From Ghiorsea sp. (lineage in GTDB: Bacteria; Pseudomonadota; Zetaproteobacteria; Mariprofundales; Mariprofundaceae), in the NCBI GenBank assembly GCA_027080505.1, contig JALWRX010000105.1:1-39413 (forward strand): a stretch of 39,413 bases of DNA, in the 5' to 3' direction. The translations under genes were made by a program, and so were the position numbers. Positions 7,325 to 15,961 of the stretch are shown piece by piece (the stretch's first letter is position 1; each line of letters opens with the position of its first letter). The notes below the pieces were generated by a model, which saw only the letters and a program-made list of their open reading frames with translations, was not told the origin of the DNA and searched no databases.

Positions 7325-8626
7325 TTGAACACAAAAACAAGAAGTATTGGGCTATTGGGTGCCATATCCATTGGTATTGGCGGCATGGTTGGTGGTGGAA
7401 TTTTTGCTGTACTTGGTGAGGCAGTATCTTTAGCACATGGAGCAACAGCTATTGCTTTTTTATTTGCAGGTCTTGTGGCTCTTTTAACCGCGTACGCCTA
7501 CAGTAAACTATCGATAACTTTTCAAAACCGTGGTGGTACTGTAGTATTTATCGACCAAGCTTTCGGCAACAATATTTTATCCAGTAGCGTAAATTTAATG
7601 CTTTGGCTTAGTTATCTCATCACAATAGCACTTTATGCATCAGCATTTGCATCTTATGGGCAAACTTTTCTACATGGTAGCTCTACATCTTTACAGCACC
7701 ACTTTTTGATTACCATTGCTATTATTTTACCTGCCATCATTAATTTAATAAGCACTTCATTTGTCAGTAAATCTGAATTTATTATTGTATTGATTAAAGT
7801 TACCTTGTTGATTCTTATCATCATATCAGGTATTTTCTATATTGACCCCGACAAGTTATCCCCCGCTCATTGGGAATCACCACTAGCCATCGTTACTGCA
7901 GGTATGATTATTTTTGTTGCATATGAAGGATTTGAGCTCATTGCCAATGCTGCAGAAGACATCAAATCACCGGAAAAGAATCTTCCTAAAGCATTTTTTA
8001 CTGCAACAATCTTTGTTATTTTATTATATGTTCTTATTTCTTTGGTGACTGTCGGCGTTGTTCCTGAAGCGCAACTTTTAGAAGCCAAAGATTATGCACT
8101 AGCTATTGCTGCTAAACCAGCCCTAGGTAATATTGGTTTTACTGTCGTAGCAATCGCAGCTCTTCTTTCAACCTTCTCTGCCATCAATGCCACCATTTAT
8201 GGCAACGCAAGGTTGGGTTATTTTCTTGCTAGAAAAGGAGAGCTTCCACAAGAGCTCAGCACACTTAGAAAAAATATACCTAGCCATGACATCATTGTTA
8301 TTTCATTACTCAGTATCGGCATTGCCAACGCCATTTCACTGAATGAAATTGCAATTATTGGCAGTGCAGGATTCTTGCTTGTTTTCACTATTGTTAATTT
8401 CGCAGCTTTCAAACTTCGCCATAAAATTCATGCGCGAGCAGAAGTCCTTATTGCTGCTTTCACCTTGAGTCTCGCTGCATTGCTAACCCTCATTACCTAT
8501 ACCTACAATACAAGCCCTAAAGCCGTCATCGTCTTTGCTGGTTTTATTATGATAGCCGTGCTCTTTGAACTTTTATATGGTGTATTTGTTCGAAAACATT
8601 TTTTTAAACGTAATTACCAAGTATAA
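7325..8626 (+). CDS. APC-family amino acid permease
   Basis: 433 aa, about 12 hydrophobic segments. The N-terminus has the family signature SIGIGGMVGGGIFAVLGEA (helix 1 with the unwound substrate site), and FVAYEGFELIANAAEDI matches the conserved helix 6 region of APC transporters. It probably exchanges or imports amino acids or amines across the cytoplasmic membrane; the substrate cannot be named. The start is TTG at 7325, 7 bp after the glycosyltransferase stop; the nearby ATG at 7317 is out of frame. The close spacing suggests co-transcription with the glycosyltransferase, though a functional link is not evident. Confidence 0.85.
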   Translation: MNTKTRSIGLLGAISIGIGGMVGGGIFAVLGEAVSLAHGATAIAFLFAGLVALLTAYAYSKLSITFQNRGGTVVFIDQAFGNNILSSSVNLMLWLSYLITIALYASAFASYGQTFLHGSSTSLQHHFLITIAIILPAIINLISTSFVSKSEFIIVLIKVTLLILIIISGIFYIDPDKLSPAHWESPLAIVTAGMIIFVAYEGFELIANAAEDIKSPEKNLPKAFFTATIFVILLYVLISLVTVGVVPEAQLLEAKDYALAIAAKPALGNIGFTVVAIAALLSTFSAINATIYGNARLGYFLARKGELPQELSTLRKNIPSHDIIVISLLSIGIANAISLNEIAIIGSAGFLLVFTIVNFAAFKLRHKIHARAEVLIAAFTLSLAALLTLITYTYNTSPKAVIVFAGFIMIAVLFELLYGVFVRKHFFKRNYQV

Positions 8627-8738
8627 GCTGACTTATAGGCAGATAAGGGTTTTGGTTCATATATTGTAAGCTGCAAACTCAACGCACCTGCGTATTGCTT
8701 ACTTATACTTATCAAATGCAATACGAGCCCCTTTTAAG

Positions 8739-8766
8739 TTGACATATTATTATTGTATAATATATT
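8739..8766 (+). promoter_or_regulatory. Sigma-70-type promoter for the SQR-like gene
   Basis: A consensus -35 box TTGACA at 8739-8744 is followed after 16 bp by TATATT at 8761-8766, in an AT-rich stretch ending 36 bp before ATG 8803. A TATAAT also lies at 8756-8761, but only 11 bp from the -35 box. This gene and its small partner therefore probably form their own transcription unit, separate from the permease. Confidence 0.65.
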
Positions 8767-8802
8767 TATGCGCTAAATTCAAAAACAGTGAGAGGAGTTT
8801 TT

Positions 8803-10266
8803 ATGGCACGGGTGGTTATTTTAGGAGCTGGAATTTCTGGTCATACAGCAGCACGATATTTAAACAAATCATTAGGCAGGGAGCATGAAATCATTATGAT
8901 TTCTCCAAATGCAACATGGAACTGGGTTCCATCAAATATTTGGGTTGGCGTAGGTCAAATGAAAGAAGAAGACGTTACTTTCGACCTTGCAGAAGTATAT
9001 AAAAAGAAAACCAATATTGATTTTAGACAAGCCAAAGCTTTATCGATTCACCCCGATGGCAGCAAAGATAATACAAAACCATTTGTTACCATTGAATATA
9101 CATTGGAAAGCAAAGCTGGAGAGCAAGAAACCATTGAATATGACTATTTAATCAATGCAACTGGACCAAAACTTAACTTTGCAGCAACAGAAGGACTAGG
9201 ACCTGACCATGGTCATACTGTTTCGGTTTGTACCCCAAGTCATGCTATTGAAGCCAGTGAAAAACTTCAAGCAACTATTGATTCTATGCGCGAAGGCAAA
9301 GAATGCACATTTGTTATTGGTACGGGTCATGGCATGTGTACATGTCAAGGTGCTGCCTTTGAATATATTTATAATATTGAACATGTGCTTAAAGAAGCAG
9401 GTGTTCGTGATAAAGCACGTATCGTATGGTTAAGTAATGAGTATGAGCTTGGCGACTTTGGCATGGGTGGCGTTCATATTAAACGTGGTGGTTATATCAC
9501 CAACGGTAAAACCTTCGCAGAATCACTGATGGTAGAGCGCGATATTGAATGGATTACGCGTGCCCATGTTTCTAAAGTTGAAGCAGGAAAAATTCACTAT
9601 GAAACTCTGGATGGTTCAACCCATGAAATTGAATTTGATTTCTCTATGTTGATTCCACCATTTGCGGGCGTTGGTTTAAAAGCTTTTAATAAAGATGGTG
9701 AAGACATTACAAGCGATATTTTTGCACCCAATGGTTTCATGAAAGTTGATGCCGACTACACACCTCGCCCATACGAAGAATGGAGCGCTGGTGATTGGCC
9801 AAAACATTACCAAACACCAAGTCACAAAAACATGTTTGCCATTGGTATCGCTTTTGCCCCACCGCATTTGATTAGTAAACCTATGCAAAGTGCAAATGGA
9901 ACACCTATCAACCCAACACCACCGCGAACAGGCATGCCATCGGCTGCTATCGCAATTGCTGTTGCCAACAGTATCAGCGATATGATTAAGAAGGGTACGG
10001 ATGAACCTACCCATCATGCTTCCATGGCGGAAATGGGTGCTGCTTGTGTTGCGTCAACAGGTGCAAGCATGTTTAGCGGAAGTGCTGCAACCATGACAGT
10101 ATTCCCTGTTGTCCCTGATTTTGAGAAATACCCTGAACACGGGCGTGATATTGAACTCACCACAGGTGAAGTTGGTTTGGCAGGACATTGGATGAAATCC
10201 CTTCTCCACCACACCTTTATTTATCAAGCCAAAATGAAACCCGGCTGGTCGATTTTACCAGACTAA
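8803..10266 (+). CDS. FAD-dependent oxidoreductase, sulfide:quinone oxidoreductase-like
   Basis: 487 aa from ATG 8803, which follows AGAGGAG (8791-8797) by 5 nt; the earlier in-frame GTG at 8788 would overlap this site. The N-terminal Rossmann motif VVILGAGISGHTAA binds FAD, and the second dinucleotide fold begins near 168 (FVIGTGHG). Cysteines relevant to SQR chemistry are Cys143 (SVCTPSHA) and Cys179/Cys181 (GMCTCQGAAFEY); a further cysteine lies in AACVASTG near the C-terminus. SQR enzymes oxidise sulfide at the membrane and pass electrons to quinone; related flavoproteins oxidise flavocytochrome c substrates. The C-terminal amphipathic part could dock to the membrane. I cannot assign an SQR type. 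A 54-aa ORF follows 36 bp downstream. Confidence 0.8.
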   Translation: MARVVILGAGISGHTAARYLNKSLGREHEIIMISPNATWNWVPSNIWVGVGQMKEEDVTFDLAEVYKKKTNIDFRQAKALSIHPDGSKDNTKPFVTIEYTLESKAGEQETIEYDYLINATGPKLNFAATEGLGPDHGHTVSVCTPSHAIEASEKLQATIDSMREGKECTFVIGTGHGMCTCQGAAFEYIYNIEHVLKEAGVRDKARIVWLSNEYELGDFGMGGVHIKRGGYITNGKTFAESLMVERDIEWITRAHVSKVEAGKIHYETLDGSTHEIEFDFSMLIPPFAGVGLKAFNKDGEDITSDIFAPNGFMKVDADYTPRPYEEWSAGDWPKHYQTPSHKNMFAIGIAFAPPHLISKPMQSANGTPINPTPPRTGMPSAAIAIAVANSISDMIKKGTDEPTHHASMAEMGAACVASTGASMFSGSAATMTVFPVVPDFEKYPEHGRDIELTTGEVGLAGHWMKSLLHHTFIYQAKMKPGWSILPD

Positions 10267-10302
10267 GTTCATTGAATAATAAAAGATTCGTAGGAGAATA
10301 GC

Positions 10303-10467
10303 ATGACCAGAAAAGTAACCAATAAAGAGCCCTATCAACAAGCTTATTACGCGCCAGCACCAACAGGTTGGACGCGATACATGCGTACTTCAATTTTATG
10401 GCAGGGCATACGTTTTTTAGTGATTAATTTCAAAATGCTTAAGCTTATGATGAAATCTCACCACTAA
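10303..10467 (+). CDS. Small 54-aa protein downstream of the SQR-like gene
   Basis: This ORF starts at ATG 10303 with an AGGAG site at 10292-10296 and ends with TAA 10465-10467. It lies 36 bp after the SQR-like gene and just before a strong hairpin terminator, so it belongs to the same transcript. The protein is basic, with an aromatic N-terminal half (EPYQQAYYAPAPTGWTRYMR) and a short hydrophobic/basic segment (WQGIRFLVINFKMLKLMM). The latter could be an amphipathic membrane-surface helix. I do not recognise a family. A membrane anchor or accessory peptide for the oxidoreductase is a guess from position only. Confidence 0.7.
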   Translation: MTRKVTNKEPYQQAYYAPAPTGWTRYMRTSILWQGIRFLVINFKMLKLMMKSHH

Positions 10468-10479
10468 TAAAGATAAAAG

Positions 10480-10530
10480 CCAACGTGTTACATCTTCTCA
10501 ACTTAGAAGGTGTGCGCGTTGGTTTCTTTA
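10480..10530. terminator. Bidirectional rho-independent terminator
   Basis: CCAACG...CATCTTCT (10480-10498) pairs with AGAAGGTGTGCGCGTTGG (10505-10522), with one internal mismatch zone. The plus-strand side continues GTTTCTTTAT and the minus-strand side CTTTTATCTTTATT. It lies between the convergent 54-aa ORF and the M48 protease gene and can serve both. Confidence 0.8.
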
Positions 10531-10541
10531 TAAGCTAGAAT

Positions 10542-12440
10542 CTAGCTAGCGCTTAACAAAGGCATTGGGCAACCCAACATCATCGAAATAAGTCGCACAG
10601 TTTCCAGTTCTTCTGTGCTCACTAAGCCATCGCTTAGCACACCATAGACAACAGCCTGCAATAATTTCTTTTTATCCTCAAAAGAACAGGCATTAAGTTT
10701 TTCTAGTGCTTTAATAAGGTCTTTAAGGTTTGATTTTTTAACACCCTCTTTAACCTTCTCATTTGGAAAAATTTGAGCCCAAGCCTTTGCCTTCACATGC
10801 CTTGGTTTATTGGTTTTATTCATACTACAAACCCTATCAAGCAGCAATTCAACCTCTGGCTTCATACGCTCAATAACAATATATGTATTGGATGGCTGAT
10901 TGGTCTTAAAACCAAAACTATACAAAAAGTTTTGATACAATAGATATTCAAATAACGATACTTTACGATTAGCAGCAATCAGTTTTTTCAATGTATCTAA
11001 AAATACACGCTGTTGCGCAACAGTAAGCTCTGATAACTGGGGAGAAACCATATCTAAAATGGGTAATTTAAGCTCTGCCTTCATATTTGGCATGATATTT
11101 CGAATGCGTAACACCTCTGCCAAAGCTTGCGAAGAGTCCACACTCGAAATCATCTGCATTTGTTCTCTAGCTATATCTTTACTGGCATCTAAAAGTAGAA
11201 CATAGGTCATACACTTGGCAACAAAGGTATCACTTAACAAATCATGAATATCATTAGGTATTTGTTGCATAAGGTGTTGCGCCTGATTCAAATGCTGAAC
11301 ATCAAGCTCACCTATCGATTGCATGACTTGGGCTACACTCTGTTGTAATTGCTCAGCATTGGGTGGTGGTGAAAAATGACTAATCGCATGTTCTTGATTT
11401 CTTGCACGTACAGCAGACTCATCAATCTTAGTCATACGACCACGAAACCTTGGGTCAATGCGTTGAATACGTTTAACTAGTGGTGGATGACTTGCCCACC
11501 AATTGCTTTGCCACCATACCTTAACTGCTTCACAAAAAAACAAATGGCTTACCTGCTGCATCTCAGGAAGATTTAAGCGTGAACCTGCTTGATAACCACC
11601 AATCACTTTTAATGCATTGCCAATGCCTTCAGGATTGCGTGTAAATTGTACTGCTGATGCATCAGCCAAATACTCTCGTTGCCTAGACATTGCTGCTTTA
11701 ATCATATCTGCAGCCAACATTCCCAACAAACCTACTGTGAAAAACAATACCCCAGACAACATCACCACAGGATGTGAACCACGCATGCGCCCTGAATAAC
11801 TTACTGATGAGCGCCCTGCAATCAGTAAAATACCCAAGTCTGAAATCATAGTAATACCATGCAATAAACCCATCATTTGCATTTTTAGCCCTGTATCACC
11901 ATGTAAGATATGACTAAATTCATGAGCAACCACACCTTGTAACTCATCCCGGCTTAGCACTTCCATTGCACCACGTGTAACTGCAATCGCAGTATCATTA
12001 AACGCATACCCCGCAGCAAATGCATTGATACCCCGTTGTTCCAAAATGAAAATTGCAGGCGTAGGCACACCCGATGCAATCGCCATTTCTTCAACAATAT
12101 TTCGCAATTGCCGCTCAAGCGGGTCTTGGCTCACCTTTAAACGTTTCCCACCCAGCATTTGGGCAACAGCAATACCACCACCTTGTTTTAATTGTCTTAT
12201 TTTATACCAACTACCAAGCAGTATAAGTAAAATTGTACTCACACTTACAATCACAAACCTATCCAACTCCCAAAACTGGGAAGGTACTGCGATGTCACGT
12301 GCCAACAAAGGCAGTAAATACATAGATAATGTAACAACAGCATATACGGCGATAACAATCGCTAAAATTGCCACTGCAAATAACACATACAACCAAAATG
12401 TATTGCGTTTGGCTGCAGCTTGGTATTGAAAAAAGTCCAT
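10542..12440 (-). CDS. Large M48-family (HtpX-like) membrane metalloprotease with C-terminal extension
   Basis: 632 aa, roughly twice the length of HtpX. There are two N-terminal membrane segments (about 16-47 and 62-78). The zinc motif HEFSH is His173-Glu174...His177, followed by two more hydrophobic segments (about 190-250) and the third-ligand region REYLADASAVQFTRNPEG. This is the M48 Ste24/HtpX core with its active site on the cytoplasmic side. Beyond ~330 is a mostly helical extension. Its last ~70 residues (LLQAVVYGVLSDGLVSTEELE) look like a TerB-like helical domain, which I infer only by pattern. The start ATG 12440 lies 12 bp downstream of the lemA-like gene. This LemA-M48 pair is widespread and points to a joint envelope quality-control function. 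Confidence 0.87.
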   Translation of the reverse strand: MDFFQYQAAAKRNTFWLYVLFAVAILAIVIAVYAVVTLSMYLLPLLARDIAVPSQFWELDRFVIVSVSTILLILLGSWYKIRQLKQGGGIAVAQMLGGKRLKVSQDPLERQLRNIVEEMAIASGVPTPAIFILEQRGINAFAAGYAFNDTAIAVTRGAMEVLSRDELQGVVAHEFSHILHGDTGLKMQMMGLLHGITMISDLGILLIAGRSSVSYSGRMRGSHPVVMLSGVLFFTVGLLGMLAADMIKAAMSRQREYLADASAVQFTRNPEGIGNALKVIGGYQAGSRLNLPEMQQVSHLFFCEAVKVWWQSNWWASHPPLVKRIQRIDPRFRGRMTKIDESAVRARNQEHAISHFSPPPNAEQLQQSVAQVMQSIGELDVQHLNQAQHLMQQIPNDIHDLLSDTFVAKCMTYVLLLDASKDIAREQMQMISSVDSSQALAEVLRIRNIMPNMKAELKLPILDMVSPQLSELTVAQQRVFLDTLKKLIAANRKVSLFEYLLYQNFLYSFGFKTNQPSNTYIVIERMKPEVELLLDRVCSMNKTNKPRHVKAKAWAQIFPNEKVKEGVKKSNLKDLIKALEKLNACSFEDKKKLLQAVVYGVLSDGLVSTEELETVRLISMMLGCPMPLLSAS

Positions 12441-12452
12441 CTACAATAAAGA

Positions 12453-13049
12453 TTAAAGGGAAATACGGACGGGTTTTGCCTGCTCTGGATTACTTAGCTC
12501 GAAATATACAGCTTCCCCAAAATTAAACATATTGGCAATCAACACATCAGGAAATAGCTGCCGCTGCGTATTATAGTTCATCACATCATCATTATAACGC
12601 TGCCTAGCAAATGCAATACGATTTTCAGTTGATGTTAATTCTTCTTGAAGTTGAGCAATGGTTTCATTGGCTTTAAGCTCTGGATACGCCTCTGTAAGTG
12701 CATTAAAATTCAACATTGCACCACCCAAGGCTGATTCAGCAGCAAGTAAAGACTGCATAGCTTGGCTATTGGATGGATCAGCCTTGGCGGCTTTCATCGC
12801 TGAAGCTGCTGCATTTCGAGCGGAAATTACTGCATCCAAAGTTTCACGTTCATGGCTTAAATAAGCCTTGGCTGCTTCAACAAGATTCGGAATAAGATCA
12901 TACCTACGATTGAGTTGTACATCAATTTGTGAAAAACTGTTTTTAAAAATATTTTTATAACTCACCAAACGGTTGTATATCACCACAATCCATACAATGA
13001 GCAGCACAAAAATACCGAAAAAAATTAAAATCAAAGTCCCCAAAGTCAT
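12453..13049 (-). CDS. lemA: LemA family protein
   Basis: 198 aa. One N-terminal transmembrane segment (about 5-25) is followed by YNRLVSYKN and the family core RRYDLIPNLVEAAKAYLSHE, continuing into long helices. LemA proteins are membrane-anchored with the helical part mostly outside; their biochemical role is unknown. An AGAGGAGAGGTG ribosome binding site precedes ATG 13049. The adjacent M48 protease is in the same operon (12-bp gap) and is the most informative clue. Confidence 0.92.
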   Translation of the reverse strand: MTLGTLILIFFGIFVLLIVWIVVIYNRLVSYKNIFKNSFSQIDVQLNRRYDLIPNLVEAAKAYLSHERETLDAVISARNAAASAMKAAKADPSNSQAMQSLLAAESALGGAMLNFNALTEAYPELKANETIAQLQEELTSTENRIAFARQRYNDDVMNYNTQRQLFPDVLIANMFNFGEAVYFELSNPEQAKPVRISL

Positions 13050-13179
13050 GGTTCACCTCTCCTCTTTTAGTTACACGTTAAAACAAGCAAGGTGCAAAAC
13101 ATGATAAGTGTGCATATTGCTTTCAACCTTAAGCATAGTAGCTTTGCCAACCTTGCACAAATAGATGTTGGAGTAATGA

Positions 13180-14314
13180 ATGAGCGTTGAAGATTTAATT
13201 TCGGGTTTTAGAACCCGTGCCGAAGATTATAGCAGTCGATTGGATTCGCTGCGGAGGTCACTTTGACCTTGATACCAAGGTTGAAGAATTAAAAGAATTA
13301 GACGCTCGAACCGAAGACCCTAGCCTTTGGGACAACCCTGATGAAGCGCAAAAAATCATGCAGCAAAAAACATCCCTAGAGCGTACCATCAATGGTTTTA
13401 ACAAAACATTAAATACGCTTGAAGAAGCGTCTATGCTCTTTGAAATGGGCATGGAAGAAAATGACCAAGACAGCAAACTCGAAGCCGTTGCCGAGATTGA
13501 TAAAGTGCAAAAAGATATTGAAAGCTTTGAATTGGCACAAATGCTGGGTGGTGAAACCGATGCTGAGTCTGCCTTTTTAGATATCAATGCAGGCTCTGGC
13601 GGCACTGAAGCCCAAGACTGGGCAGAAATGCTGCTTCGTATGTATTTGCGTTGGGCCGAGCGCAAAGGTTTTAAAACTGAACTTATTGAGTGTACACCTG
13701 GTGAAGAAGCTGGCATTAAATCGGCAACGGTCTCGATTAAAGGCGAATATGCCTATGGTTTCCTCAAAGCGGAGATTGGTGTACATAGACTTGTTCGCAA
13801 GTCCCCTTTTGATTCAGGAAATCGCCGCCATACTTCTTTTGCATCAGTATTTGCCTTCCCTGATATTGATAGAGACATTGATATTGATATTAACCCTGCT
13901 GATGTGCGTATTGATACTTACCGTGCATCGGGTTCAGGTGGTCAGCATATCAATAAAACTGATTCTGCCGTACGCATGACGCATGAACCATCAGGTGTGG
14001 TCGTACAATGCCAAAGTGATAGGTCGCAACACAAAAACCGTGACCATTGTTGGAAAATGCTTAAAGCACGCTTGTATGAATTAGAAATTGAAAAACAACA
14101 GGCTGAGAAACAAGGACTTGAAGATACCAAGTCCGATATTGGTTGGGGGCATCAAATTCGTTCGTATGTGCTTGATGCTTCACGCATTAAAGATTTGCGT
14201 ACAGGTATGGAAACCAGCAACACACAAAACTTTTTGGATGGTGATATAGATGATTTCATCGCTGCCAAACTGATGGGCATTAACAAAGGCAGCGGAGCAA
14301 GTGACGATGAGTAA
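13180..14314 (+). CDS. prfB: Peptide chain release factor 2, expressed through programmed +1 frameshift
   Basis: The true gene starts at ATG 13180 (GGAG at 13170-13173, MSVEDLISGF). It reads 28 codons to CTT-TGA at 13261-13266, then shifts +1 so that GAC 13265-13267 continues into the long frame (…LDLDTKVEELKELDARTEDP). The joined product, codons 13180-13263 plus 13265-14314, is 377 aa, normal for RF2. The long part carries the RF2 stop-recognition motif SPF (RLVRKSPFDSG) and the catalytic GGQ (ASGSGGQHINKT) for peptidyl-tRNA hydrolysis at UGA and UAA. The frameshift is the classic autoregulation: when RF2 is scarce the in-frame UGA is read slowly and shifting rises. era overlaps the 3' end. 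Confidence 0.96.
13253..13267 (+). promoter_or_regulatory. prfB programmed frameshift site
   Basis: The internal Shine-Dalgarno-like GGAGG (13253-13257) is separated by 3 nt (TCA) from CTTTGAC (13261-13267). This is the same spacing and slip sequence as in the Escherichia coli prfB site. The ribosome slips +1 on CTT at the UGA codon. Confidence 0.95.
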
Positions 14315-15251
14315 ATCTTTAGAAGATATGATTAATGATGTACAAACATTTACCACTGACAATGAAGATTACCGCTGTGGTTCAGTAGCCCTTTTGGGTC
14401 GGCCTAACGTTGGTAAATCAACCTTAATGAACAAAATCATTGGCACTAAAGTTGCCATTGTAACACCCAAACCACAAACCACTCGCCATAGAATCCTCGG
14501 TATTCATAGTGATGAAAACCAACAAATTGTATTTGTAGATACACCTGGTATTCATAAAGGTAGCCAACAACTCAACCGTAACATGGTGAAAGTAGCATAT
14601 ACCGCAGCAGAAGAAGCCGATGTGCTTTGTATTATGCAAGATGGCTCTAAACCTATGGATAGAGGAACCATCGCATTGATTGAACGTTTTGCTGATGGTC
14701 GCTTGGATAAACCTCGTATTCATGTCATCAATAAAATTGACCAGTCCAACAAAGATAGATTGCTACCCCGTCTGCAAGAAATTCAACAACTCGACCCTAA
14801 AGCGGATGCTTATATCCCCATTTCAGCCAAAAAAGGTTCTCAAGTTGAGGCTTTGGTCAAAGAAATAAGTAAATACTTACCCCAACGCCAACCTATGTAT
14901 GACCCCGAATGGTTTACCGACCAATCCCAACGTCAAATGGCAGCCGAATATGTACGTGAGCAAGTATTTTTGTCTATGTACCAAGAAATTCCCTTCCAAA
15001 CTGCCGTAGATATTGAAGACTTTGTTGATTTGGGTGATAAAATTGAAATTACAGCAGTCATTCTCGTTGCCACAGAACGACATAAGCCTATGGTGATTGG
15101 TAAAGGTGGCGAATTGATGAAACGCATTGGCATCAAAACGCGTGAAGGTTTGGAAGATTTATTAGGCTGTAAGGTAAACCTAAAACTATGGGTTAAGGTC
15201 CAAAAAGATTGGTTTGACAAGCCTGGTATTTTACAAGAGCTCGGCTTGTAA
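14307..15251 (+). CDS. era: GTPase Era, 30S ribosome assembly factor
   Basis: 314 aa from ATG 14307 (GGAG at 14294-14297, 9-nt spacing); GTG at 14301 is an in-frame alternative. GTPase motifs: G1 GRPNVGKST, G3 DTPG, G4 NKID. A C-terminal KH domain carries VIGKGGELMKRIG, which binds the 3' end of 16S rRNA. The gene overlaps the end of prfB by 8 bp and is followed after 5 bp by recO, the usual era-recO pairing. Confidence 0.96.
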   Translation: MSKSLEDMINDVQTFTTDNEDYRCGSVALLGRPNVGKSTLMNKIIGTKVAIVTPKPQTTRHRILGIHSDENQQIVFVDTPGIHKGSQQLNRNMVKVAYTAAEEADVLCIMQDGSKPMDRGTIALIERFADGRLDKPRIHVINKIDQSNKDRLLPRLQEIQQLDPKADAYIPISAKKGSQVEALVKEISKYLPQRQPMYDPEWFTDQSQRQMAAEYVREQVFLSMYQEIPFQTAVDIEDFVDLGDKIEITAVILVATERHKPMVIGKGGELMKRIGIKTREGLEDLLGCKVNLKLWVKVQKDWFDKPGILQELGL

Positions 15252-15256
15252 ATACC

Positions 15257-15943
15257 ATGGCAGAACAAAGGGATCATGCCCTTTTATTACGTAGCATTGC
15301 TTATAGCGACTCCTCATTGATTTTGCATTGTTTAACACAGCAGCATGGACGCATTAGCCTTATGGCACGTGGTGCAAGACGAGCCAAAAGCCCTTTTCGC
15401 GCGGCTTTAATGCCTTTATATGCACTGCAACTGCGTTGGAAAGAGCCTAGAACAGGGTCTATGGGCACATTACTTGAAGCACAACGCTTTTCTGCATTAC
15501 TACCCGAATCCATGATGCTCTCAGGACAAACATTGTTAGCCACTGCATCCACACTTTTTCCTGATGGTGTAAGCCATGGTTATGCAGAGCTACAACATGC
15601 CTGCAGCCTACTCTCAGAACGCTCTGAGGATGCTGGTTTATGTGCAGCAACTTGGGTTATGCTTGAACAATCAGGCTGGACTGGTGACTTAAATCATTGT
15701 TGGAACTGCGTAGAGCCTATTGACCTCAATATTGATATGTATTGGCGACAAGGACACTTATTGTGCTCAAGCTGTGCTAAAGAAAGTGGATATAAACTTT
15801 ATTCAGGATTTCGTAAAACCATTGCTGCTTTTATGCTTCAACCTAATGTGACCTTAAAACAAGAACATATTACTTTGTGGAAAATGATGATAAAAGATGT
15901 GTTCAAAACACATCAAATGCGTGATTCCGTCGGTTCAATATAA
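15257..15943 (+). CDS. recO: DNA repair protein RecO
   Basis: 228 aa. The N-terminal OB-fold has the RecO pattern (HALLLRSIAYSDSS, HGRISLMARGARRAKS). The C-terminal helical part has a four-cysteine zinc module: Cys148, Cys151, Cys170, Cys173 (CWNC and CSSC). RecO anneals single strands and, with RecR, loads RecA onto SSB-coated DNA. It directly follows era (5 bp). It converges on the cyclic-nucleotide-binding gene with an 18-bp gap and no visible terminator. Confidence 0.93.
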   Translation: MAEQRDHALLLRSIAYSDSSLILHCLTQQHGRISLMARGARRAKSPFRAALMPLYALQLRWKEPRTGSMGTLLEAQRFSALLPESMMLSGQTLLATASTLFPDGVSHGYAELQHACSLLSERSEDAGLCAATWVMLEQSGWTGDLNHCWNCVEPIDLNIDMYWRQGHLLCSSCAKESGYKLYSGFRKTIAAFMLQPNVTLKQEHITLWKMMIKDVFKTHQMRDSVGSI

Positions 15944-15961
15944 GCGACTTAATATAAGCAG

